Source: Paenibacillus sp. cl123 (GTDB lineage Bacteria; Bacillota; Bacilli; Paenibacillales; NBRC-103111). Taken from it: DNA of 64,000 nucleotides. The position numbers and the translations under genes are program-made. The stretch covers positions 129,000-192,999 of the forward strand of contig NZ_FMYY01000011.1 in NCBI RefSeq assembly GCF_900101595.1. The letters run 5' to 3'. This document shows positions 26,592-36,084 of the stretch, piece by piece; within the stretch, counting starts at the first letter, position 1, and each line of letters begins with the position of its first letter. Under the pieces are notes generated by a model. That model was not told where the DNA came from. It worked only from the letters and a program-made list of their open reading frames with translations, and did not search any database.

Positions 26592-29306
26592 CTACTTAAG
26601 AATGACCATGGCAAGCAAGGCCAAATCGCTTATATCGATAACCCCGTCCCGGTTGACGTCCAGACTTTGCAGTTCTCCTGTCGGTGCTTTGCCGACCATT
26701 TTCGCTACAGTGACCATGTCGACAACATCAACCGTGCCGTCTTGATTGACATCCTCAATCCGATACTTCAGAAGCTCATAAAATCGGGCAATCGCAGCCT
26801 CCGGATTGAAAATAGCGCGGGTCTGGTCCGCATCGCTTCTTACCAGCTCGGAGTTCTTCAAAAGCGTCAGCTCCGTACGTCCGCTCTTTCCTGCCGGCTC
26901 CAGCACGACGCGAGCGAGAAGATCGCCATCCCGGAATTGCCCGCTTCCTGTATGCGTCGCCAGCACGGTCAGCTTGCCCCCATCATCTTTCCATGTAAAA
27001 AATCCTTGGCCGGCGGCAAATCCGGACTCAACCGACTTTACGCTAAAGTAGGCCGGATCGTATTGCAACACAGCCTTGGCTCCATAAAGTCGATCCGTCT
27101 GCTCCGTTACAATCCGCACTTCAAGCGGCGATTCCAAGCTTCCGGACGGCTGCATATTCAGCTGCAGCTTAGCCGGCGCCCCCGCTCCCGAGCCGGTATC
27201 GTCCGGGGCAACGGGAATTTTCATCAGATTCGCGCCATCGGTATAGTAAATGCTTTCGTTGCCGCTCTCATCCTCCGCCAGATTGAAGAAGGCAATTTCC
27301 TTGCCGGTAGGGCTGAGCTGCACAAAGTCCATCGTAACCGGGTCCACGACCGTAATGATATCAGCCAAATCCACATAAAGCAGGCCGTCTTTGCTCCAAT
27401 GCGGGTGATAAGGACGCCAGAAGCCGTAGTTGTTCACACTCGGATATATGTCCTTGTAGCCTGCGATCTGGTACGTATCCGGATTCATTTTGAACACGAT
27501 GCCATCGACGTTCCCCCATAACAAGCCGTCGGGGCCAAACGTCAAGCCCGTAATCATCGGAGGCTTATCCAGCTCCGGCAGATCGAGGGTGAATTCGGCC
27601 AGTTTCTTTTCCTGCGCGACATCCCAGACGAACATTTTTGCTTTCGTTTCGGTTTTTTCAATGCCGAGGCCGCCGTATACATTGGTCGAACCATACAGAA
27701 TACCGTCGCGATAGGCAAGCCCTGTAATACTTTGATTGTGCACGATATTCGTATATACTTTCTTGACGCCGGTTGCCGGATCGTAGATCGTCAATGCCCC
27801 GCCGAGCTTGCCGTAACCCGGAATCGTACCGATAAACAGCTTATTGTCCGCCGCGATCATGACATACGGACGGTCCTGGTCCGAGCCGATTTGAAATACC
27901 TGCTCGACCGCAGGAACCGGATCGGATAGTTTGCTTCTATAAATAATGGCTCCAGGATACACGCCGTAATACATATAATCGCCCAGACCAACCATGCCTT
28001 CGGATTGCCCCAAGGTGAAATTGACCTTCGTTCCCGTTTTCGGATCATACTGCGCTCCTATGCCGCCGGGATATCCGCTCATATACAGCTTGCCGTCCGG
28101 CCCCTGCTCCAGGTTGTGAAGCGGATTCGGCGCTCCCTTCACGACAGCCGGCAGGTCTTTGCGGCGCCCGTCTTTGACATTGATAATGACCAGCTTCCCG
28201 TTGCTTGTGGACGTAACGAGCGATTTGCCCGGATACGCAGGGTCGTCTGTAAATTCAATCCATTCCGCCCCGCGCAGGGATGAGCCGAAGCTGATCGACG
28301 TCGATTGGGCCTCGAAGGTATTCATGTCCAGTTTCACGAGCTTACGGTTGCCTACGATGTACAATTTTCCGTCCAGAGATGTCAGCTGATTAAAGCCGAA
28401 TACGCCGATTCCGGTTTCACCGCTGATGACGCTGCCAACTTTTTTGTTCACCCATTGCTGCTTTTCCAGATCGTAGAAGAGCAGCTCGTTTGTCGTATCG
28501 TAGGAAAAGCGCACCAGCAATGTTCCATCCACAACTGCCATATCGTAAGCAAATGGAACTTTGTCGGGAGTCACGCCCAGTATACCGGGCACGTCTTGAG
28601 AGATGACGGTTTTCTCGCCTGTCATCACATTCAGCTTGACCACTTGGCCTACGGAGCCTATTCCCGCGTAAAGGAAGCCTTTGTAGTAGGCCATGGACCT
28701 GACATATTCCTGCCCGGGAACCATCGTCCCGTAATCTCGGAACGTACGCGCCACCGGATCGTACCGGAATACCTTGCCGCTCTGGAACGTGCCGCCATAT
28801 ATGTTGCCTTCCTCATCGACCGTCATCGACCAGAGCGATTTTTCTCCCGGAATCGGTTCTCCGAGCTTCTGCACCGTTTTGGTCGAAGGCGAATAGCTCC
28901 ATAACTCGCCACGATTGCTGCTTGTTATGCCAGCGATATATACCGTACCGTCCGGAGCGATGGCATGCCGCCAGGATTGCGCTACCCCGGTCAGCTCGAA
29001 CGAGCGCAGCAGCTTGTTGTCCCGGACATCCACCACATTAAATACGGCATTATTCGAGGATACCGTACTGTAATAGACCTCCCTGCCGTCCTCCTTGCCG
29101 AACACTGCATCATTGATCGAAATCGAATAGGTGGGAACTCCCAAATCGACCGGGCTGCCGAAGCTTTTGCCATGCCAGGACTGTGCGGCAGCTTGCGATA
29201 CAGGCGCGGAAGCAAGCAGCGCTGCAGCCAGCAAGACGCACAAAATGACCGCTAATCCAACCGTTCGTTTCCCGCTTTCCAAATGCCGTTCCAAATAACG
29301 TTCCAA
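26592..29306 (-). CDS. Secreted beta-propeller protein with cohesin-like and dockerin modules
   Basis: This 904-residue exported protein starts at a TTG at 29306, five bases after GGAGGAG. The signal peptide spans about residues 14-40. Residues of about 45-700 form blade repeats (YGGTFQSGKVFRYDP, GTIPGYGKLGGAL, FGPDGLLWGNVDG). Residues of about 720-840 form a cohesin-like beta sandwich (LYGAKAVLQYDPAYFSV). The C-terminus is a dockerin type I with two complete calcium loops, DVNQDGTVDVVDM and DVNRDGVIDISDL, each with Asp/Asn at positions 1, 3, 5 and 12 and a following helix. Having both module types lets it bind a cohesin and offer one. It lies in the operon with the SLH anchor and a longer paralog. 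Confidence 0.88.
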   Translation of the reverse strand: MERYLERHLESGKRTVGLAVILCVLLAAALLASAPVSQAAAQSWHGKSFGSPVDLGVPTYSISINDAVFGKEDGREVYYSTVSSNNAVFNVVDVRDNKLLRSFELTGVAQSWRHAIAPDGTVYIAGITSSNRGELWSYSPSTKTVQKLGEPIPGEKSLWSMTVDEEGNIYGGTFQSGKVFRYDPVARTFRDYGTMVPGQEYVRSMAYYKGFLYAGIGSVGQVVKLNVMTGEKTVISQDVPGILGVTPDKVPFAYDMAVVDGTLLVRFSYDTTNELLFYDLEKQQWVNKKVGSVISGETGIGVFGFNQLTSLDGKLYIVGNRKLVKLDMNTFEAQSTSISFGSSLRGAEWIEFTDDPAYPGKSLVTSTSNGKLVIINVKDGRRKDLPAVVKGAPNPLHNLEQGPDGKLYMSGYPGGIGAQYDPKTGTKVNFTLGQSEGMVGLGDYMYYGVYPGAIIYRSKLSDPVPAVEQVFQIGSDQDRPYVMIAADNKLFIGTIPGYGKLGGALTIYDPATGVKKVYTNIVHNQSITGLAYRDGILYGSTNVYGGLGIEKTETKAKMFVWDVAQEKKLAEFTLDLPELDKPPMITGLTFGPDGLLWGNVDGIVFKMNPDTYQIAGYKDIYPSVNNYGFWRPYHPHWSKDGLLYVDLADIITVVDPVTMDFVQLSPTGKEIAFFNLAEDESGNESIYYTDGANLMKIPVAPDDTGSGAGAPAKLQLNMQPSGSLESPLEVRIVTEQTDRLYGAKAVLQYDPAYFSVKSVESGFAAGQGFFTWKDDGGKLTVLATHTGSGQFRDGDLLARVVLEPAGKSGRTELTLLKNSELVRSDADQTRAIFNPEAAIARFYELLKYRIEDVNQDGTVDVVDMVTVAKMVGKAPTGELQSLDVNRDGVIDISDLALLAMVILK

Positions 29307-29337
29307 ATCTACTCCTCCTTCATGGCCGGAAAATAGA

Positions 29338-29355
29338 GGCCGCCTGACGGCGGCC
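29338..29355 (-). terminator. Intercistronic GC hairpin
   Basis: A perfect 7-bp stem GGCCGCC/GGCGGCC with a 4-base loop lies between the two propeller-dockerin genes. On the minus strand it is followed by TCTATTTTCC, so it may be a weak terminator or an mRNA stabiliser that lowers expression of the two downstream genes. Confidence 0.55.
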
Positions 29356-29369
29356 CTGTGACAAATGCG

Positions 29370-32300
29370 TTATTGCAGTAAACGCAGCGACAATACGGCA
29401 AGGTCCTGAACATCGACTTTATGGTCATTATTCAAGTCATGCTTGGCGTTGTACGCTCCTCCGACCGATTTGGCGACGATGACAAGATCGATCATATTGA
29501 CAGTTCCGTCTTCATTCACATCGGACAAATCTTGGACGATCTGCACGGATACCTTAATATCCTGCTCCGGCGAATCGGCCTTGCCGGTTTGATCCGCGTC
29601 CGCTTTCGCCAGCTTGGAGAACTTGGACAGCGTCACCTCCGTTGTACCTGCCTGGACCGCCTTCAAGGTGATGACGGCAATATCCGCATTTCCGCTAATC
29701 ACATGATCGCCAAGCTGAGACGCCACCAGCTTTACTTGCCCGGGAGTTGCCGTGTTATATTGGAAAAACACTTCATTCCCATTTTTGAACGCGTCGGCTA
29801 CACTGACCTGATCCACCGTGAACTTTGCGGGGTCATAATAAACACTCGCTGTGACGGCATACAGCTGGTTGGCGTTCTCCACCTTAACCTTGACCGGAAG
29901 CAGACTGTTTTTCTCCGTTGTTGCGCCCGGGATATCCAGTTTCAGCGTCCCTGCCTTCGCCGCCGTATCCGGGAATTTGCCGGTAAGCTGGAAGTCGTCA
30001 TAATAGGAAGTAGTCGTATAGAGCAGGGAAACGGATGCAAATACCCGAGCCGTTTTCGCATTGGCCGGAGCCTTGCCCGTAAGCTGCACGTCCTGCCATG
30101 TTTTCAAGCCGGTCGAGATGTGGGTGACCAAATCCGAACCCGTTTGTTTGCCGTCGGCGTCATAGAACCGGAACAAGAAACTTGTGCGCCCGGTATCGAT
30201 ATATAACTTGGCGCTTGCATTATAGGACTCGCCGGGCAGTATGGCGATCGGATCGCTTCCGACCAGGATGGACTCCGTCGTGGAAGTATCCGTGATCTTC
30301 AAGCTCCTCGTTCCGCCGGAAGCTTGCTCGCTGCTGTACGAATACGAAGTATTCGCGGACGGCTGCGAAAGCAGGCTCCAGCCCGGGGCTTGCCCGTTTA
30401 CAAGCTCCATCTCGAAGCTTCCGTTGTACACATTCGTCTCAGGAACAACCGGCCCTCCATTATTGCCCGGCGTGACCGGGATCATCATAAGGTGGGTAGA
30501 ATCGGCATAGTACATATTCCCGTCATCGCCCAGCGTGAACAATGGCGTGTTAATGCCTAAGGAGCGGTGCTCCATCGTAAGCGGATTGACGATCGTCAGC
30601 TTGCCGTACAGATCTGTGTACAGCAACCCATCTGTTCCCCAGCGCAGATGAATCGGACGCCACATGCCGTAGCCCGTCACGCCTGGGTAAATCTCCTTGC
30701 TCTTGACAACAGCTTGCGTGTCGGGATTGATGGCAAAAATGGTGCCGTCAGCCGCCGCCCACAGCAATCCGTCGGACCCGAACGTTAGCCCGCTGATCAT
30801 CCTGGGCGCCTTCGCCGCTCCCGGCAGCACGGGAGCAAATTCTTTGATTTTTTGTCCCGTGGCCGCATCCCAAATAAACATCTTGGCTGCGGTCGCCGTC
30901 GGCTCGCTGTCTAGACCTCCGAGGATCGTCGTGGAGCCGTAAATTTTACCGTCCTTATGGGCCAAACCGACGATGCTTTGATCTTGGACGACATTGCGGT
31001 ATACCTTATGCTTGACGGAGCCGACCGCTGCCGAGTCATATTCGACCAGCGCCCCGCCCAGCTTGCCATAATCGGGGATCGTGCCCATATACATCTTGCT
31101 GCCCACTGTTATATTCACATAAGGACGATCCTGTTCTTCCCCGATCGTAAACAGTTTGACCGGATTGCCGCTGCCGATGTCGCGCGTGTTGTCCAGCTGG
31201 TAAATTTCGGCATGCGGATACGTATTAAACAGCGTGTTGCTGCCGATAAATCCGATGCTTTCGGCCTGCCCCATCGTAAACACTTGATTGACCCCGGTCG
31301 CCGGATCGTAGACAGCCGCTGAGCCGCCAGGATACCCGCTCATATACAGCTTGCCGTTCGGGCCTTTCTCCAGGGCATGAATCGGAATCGGCTGCCCTTC
31401 GAGGATGGCTGGCTTTGCCGTATACGTTTCCGTCTGGATATTAAACAAACCGATTTCGCCGTTAAATAAGGTATTTACGAGCGTTGGTCCCGGGAACGCC
31501 GCCTGATCGGCAAAGTTCACCCAGCCGCCGCCTTTCATCGAGAACCCCTGCACCATGGATGTTTCTCTTGTCGCGAAAGTGGCCAAATCCAGTTCAACAA
31601 GCTTATTGCCGCCGGTCGCGTTTAATTTGAAATACGCCTTGCCGTTCATCGCCTGCGATACGCGATTGCCGTGGAAATTCGGGAACTGCTCGGGCCTCCA
31701 CCGCTCAAGCTCCATATCGTAAACAATCAGCGTACTAATCCCGCCTCCGCTCAAATGAGCGAACAGATACTTGTCAACGGCATCCAGCTGATAGACAAAC
31801 GGATAGTTCCCGTAGGTGGCTCCCGTTACCGCCGGCAGCTCAATCGGCGTTTTTTGGCCGGTGTCCGGATTCAGCTTAACCAGAGCGCCGCTCGTGCCGA
31901 TGCCCGCATAGAGCGAGCCGTTATGATAAGCCAACGAGCGTACATAGCTGTTCGTATCCGACATGCGCCCATAATCGCTGAAGCGCCTAGCAGCCGGATC
32001 GAACTTCCATACGATCGCATTCGGATATGTTCCTCCGTAAATATTTCCTGCCTCGTCGGAAGACAATCCGTATATCGCCGATTCTCCGGCCTTGATGACG
32101 CCCAGCTCTTCCAAGAGCTTGGTCGACTGGGAATACCGGTACAAATACCCGCCGGTCGCCGCAATATACACATACCCGTTGGGCGCTACAACCATCGACC
32201 AGGAATCTTTGGCGGAAGGCAGCGGTATCGTGCGAACGACTGCGTAGGTATCCAGATTGATCACATTGAATTGGGCGGGCTCGCCGGCCAGCACCGTGTA

Positions 32301-32504
32301 CAGCATATTCACCCCGTCTTCCACTCCGACCACACTGTCGTAGATGGCGATCGAGGTCGCCGACTTGATCTTAGGTCCCAGATCGACGGGAGCGCCGAAT
32401 GTCGTTCCGATGGCCGCCTCTGCTCTAGGAACGAATAGCAAGGACAAAAGCACAGATAAGGAAAGAGCAAGGGCCATCCAATTCATAGACTTTACTCGAA
32501 TCAT
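29370..32504 (-). CDS. Secreted beta-propeller protein with CBM-like, cohesin-like and dockerin modules
   Basis: The ATG at 32504 lies seven bases after AAGGGAG and gives 1044 residues; an ATG at 32522 is also in frame. A signal peptide covers about residues 1-30 (MALALSLSVLLSLLFVPRAEA). Blade repeats fill about 35-670 and are paralogous to the other two propellers (GTIPDYGKLGGAL, FGSDGLLWAAADG). Residues of about 690-850 look like a CBM4/9-type carbohydrate-binding module (YNGSFEMELVNGQAPGWSLL, YYDDFQLTGKF). A cohesin-like module follows (about 855-975: LYAVTASVYYDPAKFTV). The protein ends in a dockerin with loops DVNEDGTVNMIDL and DLNNDHKVDVQDL. It is the second gene of the operon, directly after the SLH anchor. 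The propeller may bind a polymer; no enzyme motif is identified. Confidence 0.88.
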   Translation of the reverse strand: MIRVKSMNWMALALSLSVLLSLLFVPRAEAAIGTTFGAPVDLGPKIKSATSIAIYDSVVGVEDGVNMLYTVLAGEPAQFNVINLDTYAVVRTIPLPSAKDSWSMVVAPNGYVYIAATGGYLYRYSQSTKLLEELGVIKAGESAIYGLSSDEAGNIYGGTYPNAIVWKFDPAARRFSDYGRMSDTNSYVRSLAYHNGSLYAGIGTSGALVKLNPDTGQKTPIELPAVTGATYGNYPFVYQLDAVDKYLFAHLSGGGISTLIVYDMELERWRPEQFPNFHGNRVSQAMNGKAYFKLNATGGNKLVELDLATFATRETSMVQGFSMKGGGWVNFADQAAFPGPTLVNTLFNGEIGLFNIQTETYTAKPAILEGQPIPIHALEKGPNGKLYMSGYPGGSAAVYDPATGVNQVFTMGQAESIGFIGSNTLFNTYPHAEIYQLDNTRDIGSGNPVKLFTIGEEQDRPYVNITVGSKMYMGTIPDYGKLGGALVEYDSAAVGSVKHKVYRNVVQDQSIVGLAHKDGKIYGSTTILGGLDSEPTATAAKMFIWDAATGQKIKEFAPVLPGAAKAPRMISGLTFGSDGLLWAAADGTIFAINPDTQAVVKSKEIYPGVTGYGMWRPIHLRWGTDGLLYTDLYGKLTIVNPLTMEHRSLGINTPLFTLGDDGNMYYADSTHLMMIPVTPGNNGGPVVPETNVYNGSFEMELVNGQAPGWSLLSQPSANTSYSYSSEQASGGTRSLKITDTSTTESILVGSDPIAILPGESYNASAKLYIDTGRTSFLFRFYDADGKQTGSDLVTHISTGLKTWQDVQLTGKAPANAKTARVFASVSLLYTTTSYYDDFQLTGKFPDTAAKAGTLKLDIPGATTEKNSLLPVKVKVENANQLYAVTASVYYDPAKFTVDQVSVADAFKNGNEVFFQYNTATPGQVKLVASQLGDHVISGNADIAVITLKAVQAGTTEVTLSKFSKLAKADADQTGKADSPEQDIKVSVQIVQDLSDVNEDGTVNMIDLVIVAKSVGGAYNAKHDLNNDHKVDVQDLAVLSLRLLQ

Positions 32505-32523
32505 GGTTTGACTCCCTTCCATG

Positions 32524-34503
32524 TTAACGTGATAGCTCCATAGCTTTCAGTATGTTGTACAGGACTACCGCCGTGTCCGCCCGGTTCGTTTCCTGTCCGG
32601 GAGCTGCGAGACCGGAGCCGACGCCGCTTACAAACCCGAGGGCACGCGCCTGATAAACGGCCGGCTTTGCCCAGCCACTGATCAGCGCATCGTCGTGGAA
32701 TAGCTCCGTGGAAGGCTCGGGCAGCGAATGAACCTTCGCATAGGCGCGCATCAGCAGTACAATCATTTCTTCCCGGGTCAGGCGTTCATGCGGATGAAAG
32801 CTTGTTCCATCCCCCTGTATGGCCCCGGCTTTATACCCTGCTTCCACAGCGCCAGCGAACCAATCGCCCTCCTGCACATCGGCAAATGCGCCGCTGTAAG
32901 GAGCTTCTTCCCAGGCGAACGCCCGTGCCAGCAAGGTGGCGAACTCCGCGCGCGTTACCGGCTTGAAGGGGGCATAACGGTCGTCTTCCACGCCTTGGAT
33001 CACATGTCTCGCGGTCAATATACCGATCGCCTTTCTCGCTTCTTCATACACATCGGCAAGGTCCGTGTAGCTTTTGGCATATTCGAGCACGCCATACTTG
33101 CTGAAATGAGATAATCGAAGCTGAAATGTATGACGAGCCGGATCATGCTTGCCCCCTCTCAGGAACTCCCATGCTCCTTTCGTTTCATTCCAGTAGTAGA
33201 CGCCGAGCTTCTCCGCATCGAAACGATCGCCGGCATAAGCGATGGTCACTTCAACTCCGTCGGCAAATGATGGTACCGGCTCCGCTCTGGTGTTCGTTAG
33301 CCGTTCGGCCTGAAACTCGTAGACTGCAGCGGGCAGATACGATGCGCCACGCTCTGTCCTCACCTCTTCCGTTCGTGGCCGGATCGTAAGCGCCACATCG
33401 GAAGCGGAGGCATCACCGGACTTCAGAGATTTCCATGGGAACAGCAGGGCAGCACCGGCTGATTCCAGCTTGACAGCCATATTCGTATCGGATAAAGCTT
33501 GCAGGACTTCGCCGGATATCCGTACGGGAATCGCTTCATTCCCTTGGACTTGCAGCCGGACAAAGGATGGCATGTCTGCCTGCAGCCCTCTTGCCGTCGC
33601 CGCTTCCATTAGTCCTGCGGCTGTTTGGACGGCTTTCTTGAGTAGGCTTGCATCTACTGTCAGGTAAGCCTGCGAATGACTTGCCGCGTTCCCAGTCTGA
33701 GTCGCAGTTCCCGTTCCAGTTCCAGGCGCAATTTGTAGGGGGAGGTCCAGCAGTCGTTCCATCAGGCGTGCCAGCTGCAGGTTCATCTCTTCTCGCCGGG
33801 TAGAGGGAATAGCCGTGTCTGCCATCTGGAGCAAGCGCAGCCATTGATCCGCTGCTTGGGAAAGCTCCTCCCGGCTCGGGTTCTCCTTCAGCGCTTCCGG
33901 CCATGTTACCGCAGGTACGCCTGCTCCGCCTCCGGAGCCTCCGCTCTGTTCGCTCCCTGTCCCCCAGTCCTTGGCCAAGATCGTCAGCTGCAGCGGTGAA
34001 TCCGTTTGGACCGGGATGACGCGAAGGTCGTTTCTGCCGAATTCATTCAGGAACCTTTCCGTCGAAACGACCTTTAACCCGGTTAATCCGACGGAAGCAT
34101 TGCCCGGCTCAAGCGCCTGAATGGTGAAAGACGCCAATTCCACCTTGCTCTTATAGCCTGTATCCCCGATATTATTTCTCAATAAAGGATACATGGAAGG
34201 TAAAGCTGCGGCCGTGCCGGCAGCCTCCAGCTCCCGTGCGTCGCTGTAGCCGGCAGCAACCGACCTCGACAAGAGCTTCAGCTTGGCTGTATCGTATACC
34301 AGCTCAAACTGGACGCCATAAGCATCGGCAACATGCTGAAGCGACACGCTGACGGTCAGGCTGTCCCCCGCCTTCAGCGAAGCAGCGGAGCCGGTTAGCT
34401 TTGCCGCTGCCGCTGCTGTATCTGGCTCTGCATGAGTGCGAGAGGTTAAGAAGGTTATACTTAAGACGATCAGGCATAAGGAGAACAACGCTTTTTTCAG
34501 CAA
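32524..34503 (-). CDS. Cohesin-SLH surface anchor protein
   Basis: This 659-residue protein starts at a TTG, seven bases after a strong GAAGGAGG. It has a signal peptide (1-25), a cohesin-like module (about 35-165: AYGVQFELVYDTAKLKLL; ELASFTIQALEPGNASVGL), a Gly/Ser linker with GGSGGG, and a helical region. A module common before SLH repeats in Paenibacillus follows (LGVYYWNETKGAWEFL ... LSHFSKYGVLEY). Three SLH domains (about 475-655) carry VTRAE, LTREE and TNRAD motifs. SLH repeats bind pyruvylated wall polymer, so the cohesin is displayed on the cell surface. The two downstream genes encode dockerin proteins, so they are the obvious partners. This is the layout of a cellulosomal anchoring scaffoldin, in minimal form. 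Confidence 0.88.
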   Translation of the reverse strand: MLKKALFSLCLIVLSITFLTSRTHAEPDTAAAAAKLTGSAASLKAGDSLTVSVSLQHVADAYGVQFELVYDTAKLKLLSRSVAAGYSDARELEAAGTAAALPSMYPLLRNNIGDTGYKSKVELASFTIQALEPGNASVGLTGLKVVSTERFLNEFGRNDLRVIPVQTDSPLQLTILAKDWGTGSEQSGGSGGGAGVPAVTWPEALKENPSREELSQAADQWLRLLQMADTAIPSTRREEMNLQLARLMERLLDLPLQIAPGTGTGTATQTGNAASHSQAYLTVDASLLKKAVQTAAGLMEAATARGLQADMPSFVRLQVQGNEAIPVRISGEVLQALSDTNMAVKLESAGAALLFPWKSLKSGDASASDVALTIRPRTEEVRTERGASYLPAAVYEFQAERLTNTRAEPVPSFADGVEVTIAYAGDRFDAEKLGVYYWNETKGAWEFLRGGKHDPARHTFQLRLSHFSKYGVLEYAKSYTDLADVYEEARKAIGILTARHVIQGVEDDRYAPFKPVTRAEFATLLARAFAWEEAPYSGAFADVQEGDWFAGAVEAGYKAGAIQGDGTSFHPHERLTREEMIVLLMRAYAKVHSLPEPSTELFHDDALISGWAKPAVYQARALGFVSGVGSGLAAPGQETNRADTAVVLYNILKAMELSR

Positions 34504-34955
34504 TCAGACACCTCCTTCCCCGTGTTCGAACAACGTGCGCGAGCCATTCCAAATCACTCTCCCTTCACGTATTACAGCTCTTCACTGTGAAGTTTAGTGG
34601 ACAAACGTATGGACAACAATGAGGCGATTGTGCGATTTACCATGCAATATTACGGACTTTCCTCAGGCATCAGAAAACATGCCAAAACCCGCATTGTTTC
34701 GACATACCGATACAATCACAAACAAAATAGCCCCACAAAGTGGGAATTTATTTCGAGTTCGGATCAGGTACTTGGCGGGGATTCCCTCTATGAAAGGAAC
34801 ATTTGAGCGGTTACCGGAAAATCGTCTAAACGCATTACACTTGGGGTCGGGTTTGTGCGAAATATCGCATAAACGCATCACACTATTGGGCAAACATGGA
34901 CGTTTCATCTGGAACATCCGCTACTACCGTCCCCCTCCCAACATGCCCAAGCAAC
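34504..34955. other. Upstream region of the cohesin/dockerin operon
   Basis: This region of about 450 bases separates the anchor gene from the YesN-type gene on the same strand. No gene was seen. It contains two direct repeats and a small palindrome (annotated separately). The operon promoter must lie here, but no consensus pair could be assigned. Confidence 0.45.
34827..34890. repeat. Direct repeats flanking a palindrome upstream of the anchor operon
   Basis: TAAACGCATTACACTTGGG (34827-34845) and TAAACGCATCACACTATTGGG (34870-34890) are near copies 43 bases apart, about four helical turns. Between them lies TGCGA-AATA-TCGCA (34856-34869). The arrangement suits a dimeric activator such as the adjacent YesN-type regulator, though this is inference. 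Confidence 0.45.
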
Positions 34956-34978
34956 AAAAAAACCGGCATGATCGCCGG
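34956..34978 (-). terminator. Terminator of the CUT1/YesMN operon
   Basis: On the minus strand, CCGGC and GCCGG pair across a 6-base loop (34963-34967 with 34974-34978) and are followed by seven T (34956-34962). It lies just after the YesN-type stop codon. Confidence 0.75.
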
Positions 34979-34983
34979 CCGTT

Positions 34984-36078
34984 CTACGAGGTGCTGTGCA
35001 TTCTCTTTTTGAACTCCATAGGGGTTAAGCCATAGTGGTCCTTGAACAGCTTGGAGAAATGAATACTGTTCTCATACCCAACCTGCAGGGCAACCTCATA
35101 GCTTTTAAGCGTGCTGGTGAGCAAAAGCTCCCTGGCCCGCTGCATGCGGATGGCAACCAGGTAGCCCCAGATGGTGTTCCCTGTCTCCTGCTTGAATAGA
35201 TTGGCCAAATACGTGCGGCTTATCGCCACCTCGTCGGCAACGTCCTGCAAATTGATTTTTTCGGCATAATGCTGCTGCAAGTAAGCTTTCACCTGATCGA
35301 TCGTCCGGCTGGAGGAGCGGCCTTTTGCTTGCCTCATCGCCTTCAGCATTTGCCGGGCCGCTTCCTCCATTCGCCCGACGGCGGCGAGCCGGAAGACGAA
35401 CCGGGCGCGCTCGCGGGGAATCGCATATGGCTCCAGACTTTCGCCTATGTATTCGTCCAACTGCACGTCCACGCGGTATTTGCGGATTTCCTCCAGCACG
35501 AACTCCAGCCAAACCATCGACAGCTCGTTGAGCAAGTAATATTGACCGTCCGCCCAACCCTCGAGCATTTCCAGCGTTTCCACGATCAGCATATACATGT
35601 TATCTTCCTGCAGCGTCTGCAAATTCGTCACCCAGCGCTCCAGCATGCCGGACTGGTGCGATATTTTTCTCATAAAAATAGCGGCAGCCTTATCTTTCCT
35701 GCTTCGCTTCAGCCTGTCGACGGTGACGGTGACGGCCTGCTGCAGCACACTGAGCTCGACAGGCTTCATCACATAGTCCACGACATGCAGCTGCATGCTT
35801 TTCCTGACATAGGTGAAATCATCGTGACTGGATACGACGATACAGCTCATCCAAGGATACTTCTCATTGATATGCTGAATAAGCTCCAGACCGTCCATAT
35901 GCGGCATGCGGACATCCGTAATGCATATGTCGGCAAAATGCTGCTCCAGCCACTCCAAGCATTTCACCCCGTTGGACGAGCTTCCCGCTGCAATAACGCT
36001 GTCGCAGCTCCCCAGCTTGTTGGCCAAGCTGGAACGGATTAAATGTTCGTCATCCACAATAATCGAACTATAATACAT
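34984..36078 (-). CDS. YesN-type response regulator (REC + AraC DNA-binding)
   Basis: This 364-residue response regulator has a receiver domain (1-120) with the acidic pocket VDDE and the phosphoacceptor Asp55 in ITDVRMPHMDG. The conserved Thr/Ser position is in VVSSHDDF and the Lys in VDYVMKPVE. A helical middle region follows. A C-terminal AraC domain (about 262-362) has NLQDVADEVAISRTYLANLFK and SYEVALQVGYENSIHFSKLFK, ending GLTPMEFKKR. It is phosphorylated by the YesM-type kinase encoded six bases upstream and probably activates the importer operon, and perhaps the cohesin/dockerin operon just downstream. Confidence 0.93.
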   Translation of the reverse strand: MYYSSIIVDDEHLIRSSLANKLGSCDSVIAAGSSSNGVKCLEWLEQHFADICITDVRMPHMDGLELIQHINEKYPWMSCIVVSSHDDFTYVRKSMQLHVVDYVMKPVELSVLQQAVTVTVDRLKRSRKDKAAAIFMRKISHQSGMLERWVTNLQTLQEDNMYMLIVETLEMLEGWADGQYYLLNELSMVWLEFVLEEIRKYRVDVQLDEYIGESLEPYAIPRERARFVFRLAAVGRMEEAARQMLKAMRQAKGRSSSRTIDQVKAYLQQHYAEKINLQDVADEVAISRTYLANLFKQETGNTIWGYLVAIRMQRARELLLTSTLKSYEVALQVGYENSIHFSKLFKDHYGLTPMEFKKRMHSTS

Positions 36079-36084
36079 CGAAGA

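Noticed and set aside
24519..32504. Propeller-blade similarities considered as DNA-level tandem repeats
   Set aside because: The similarity is at protein level between diverged paralogs and blades; nucleotide identity is too low for a DNA repeat.
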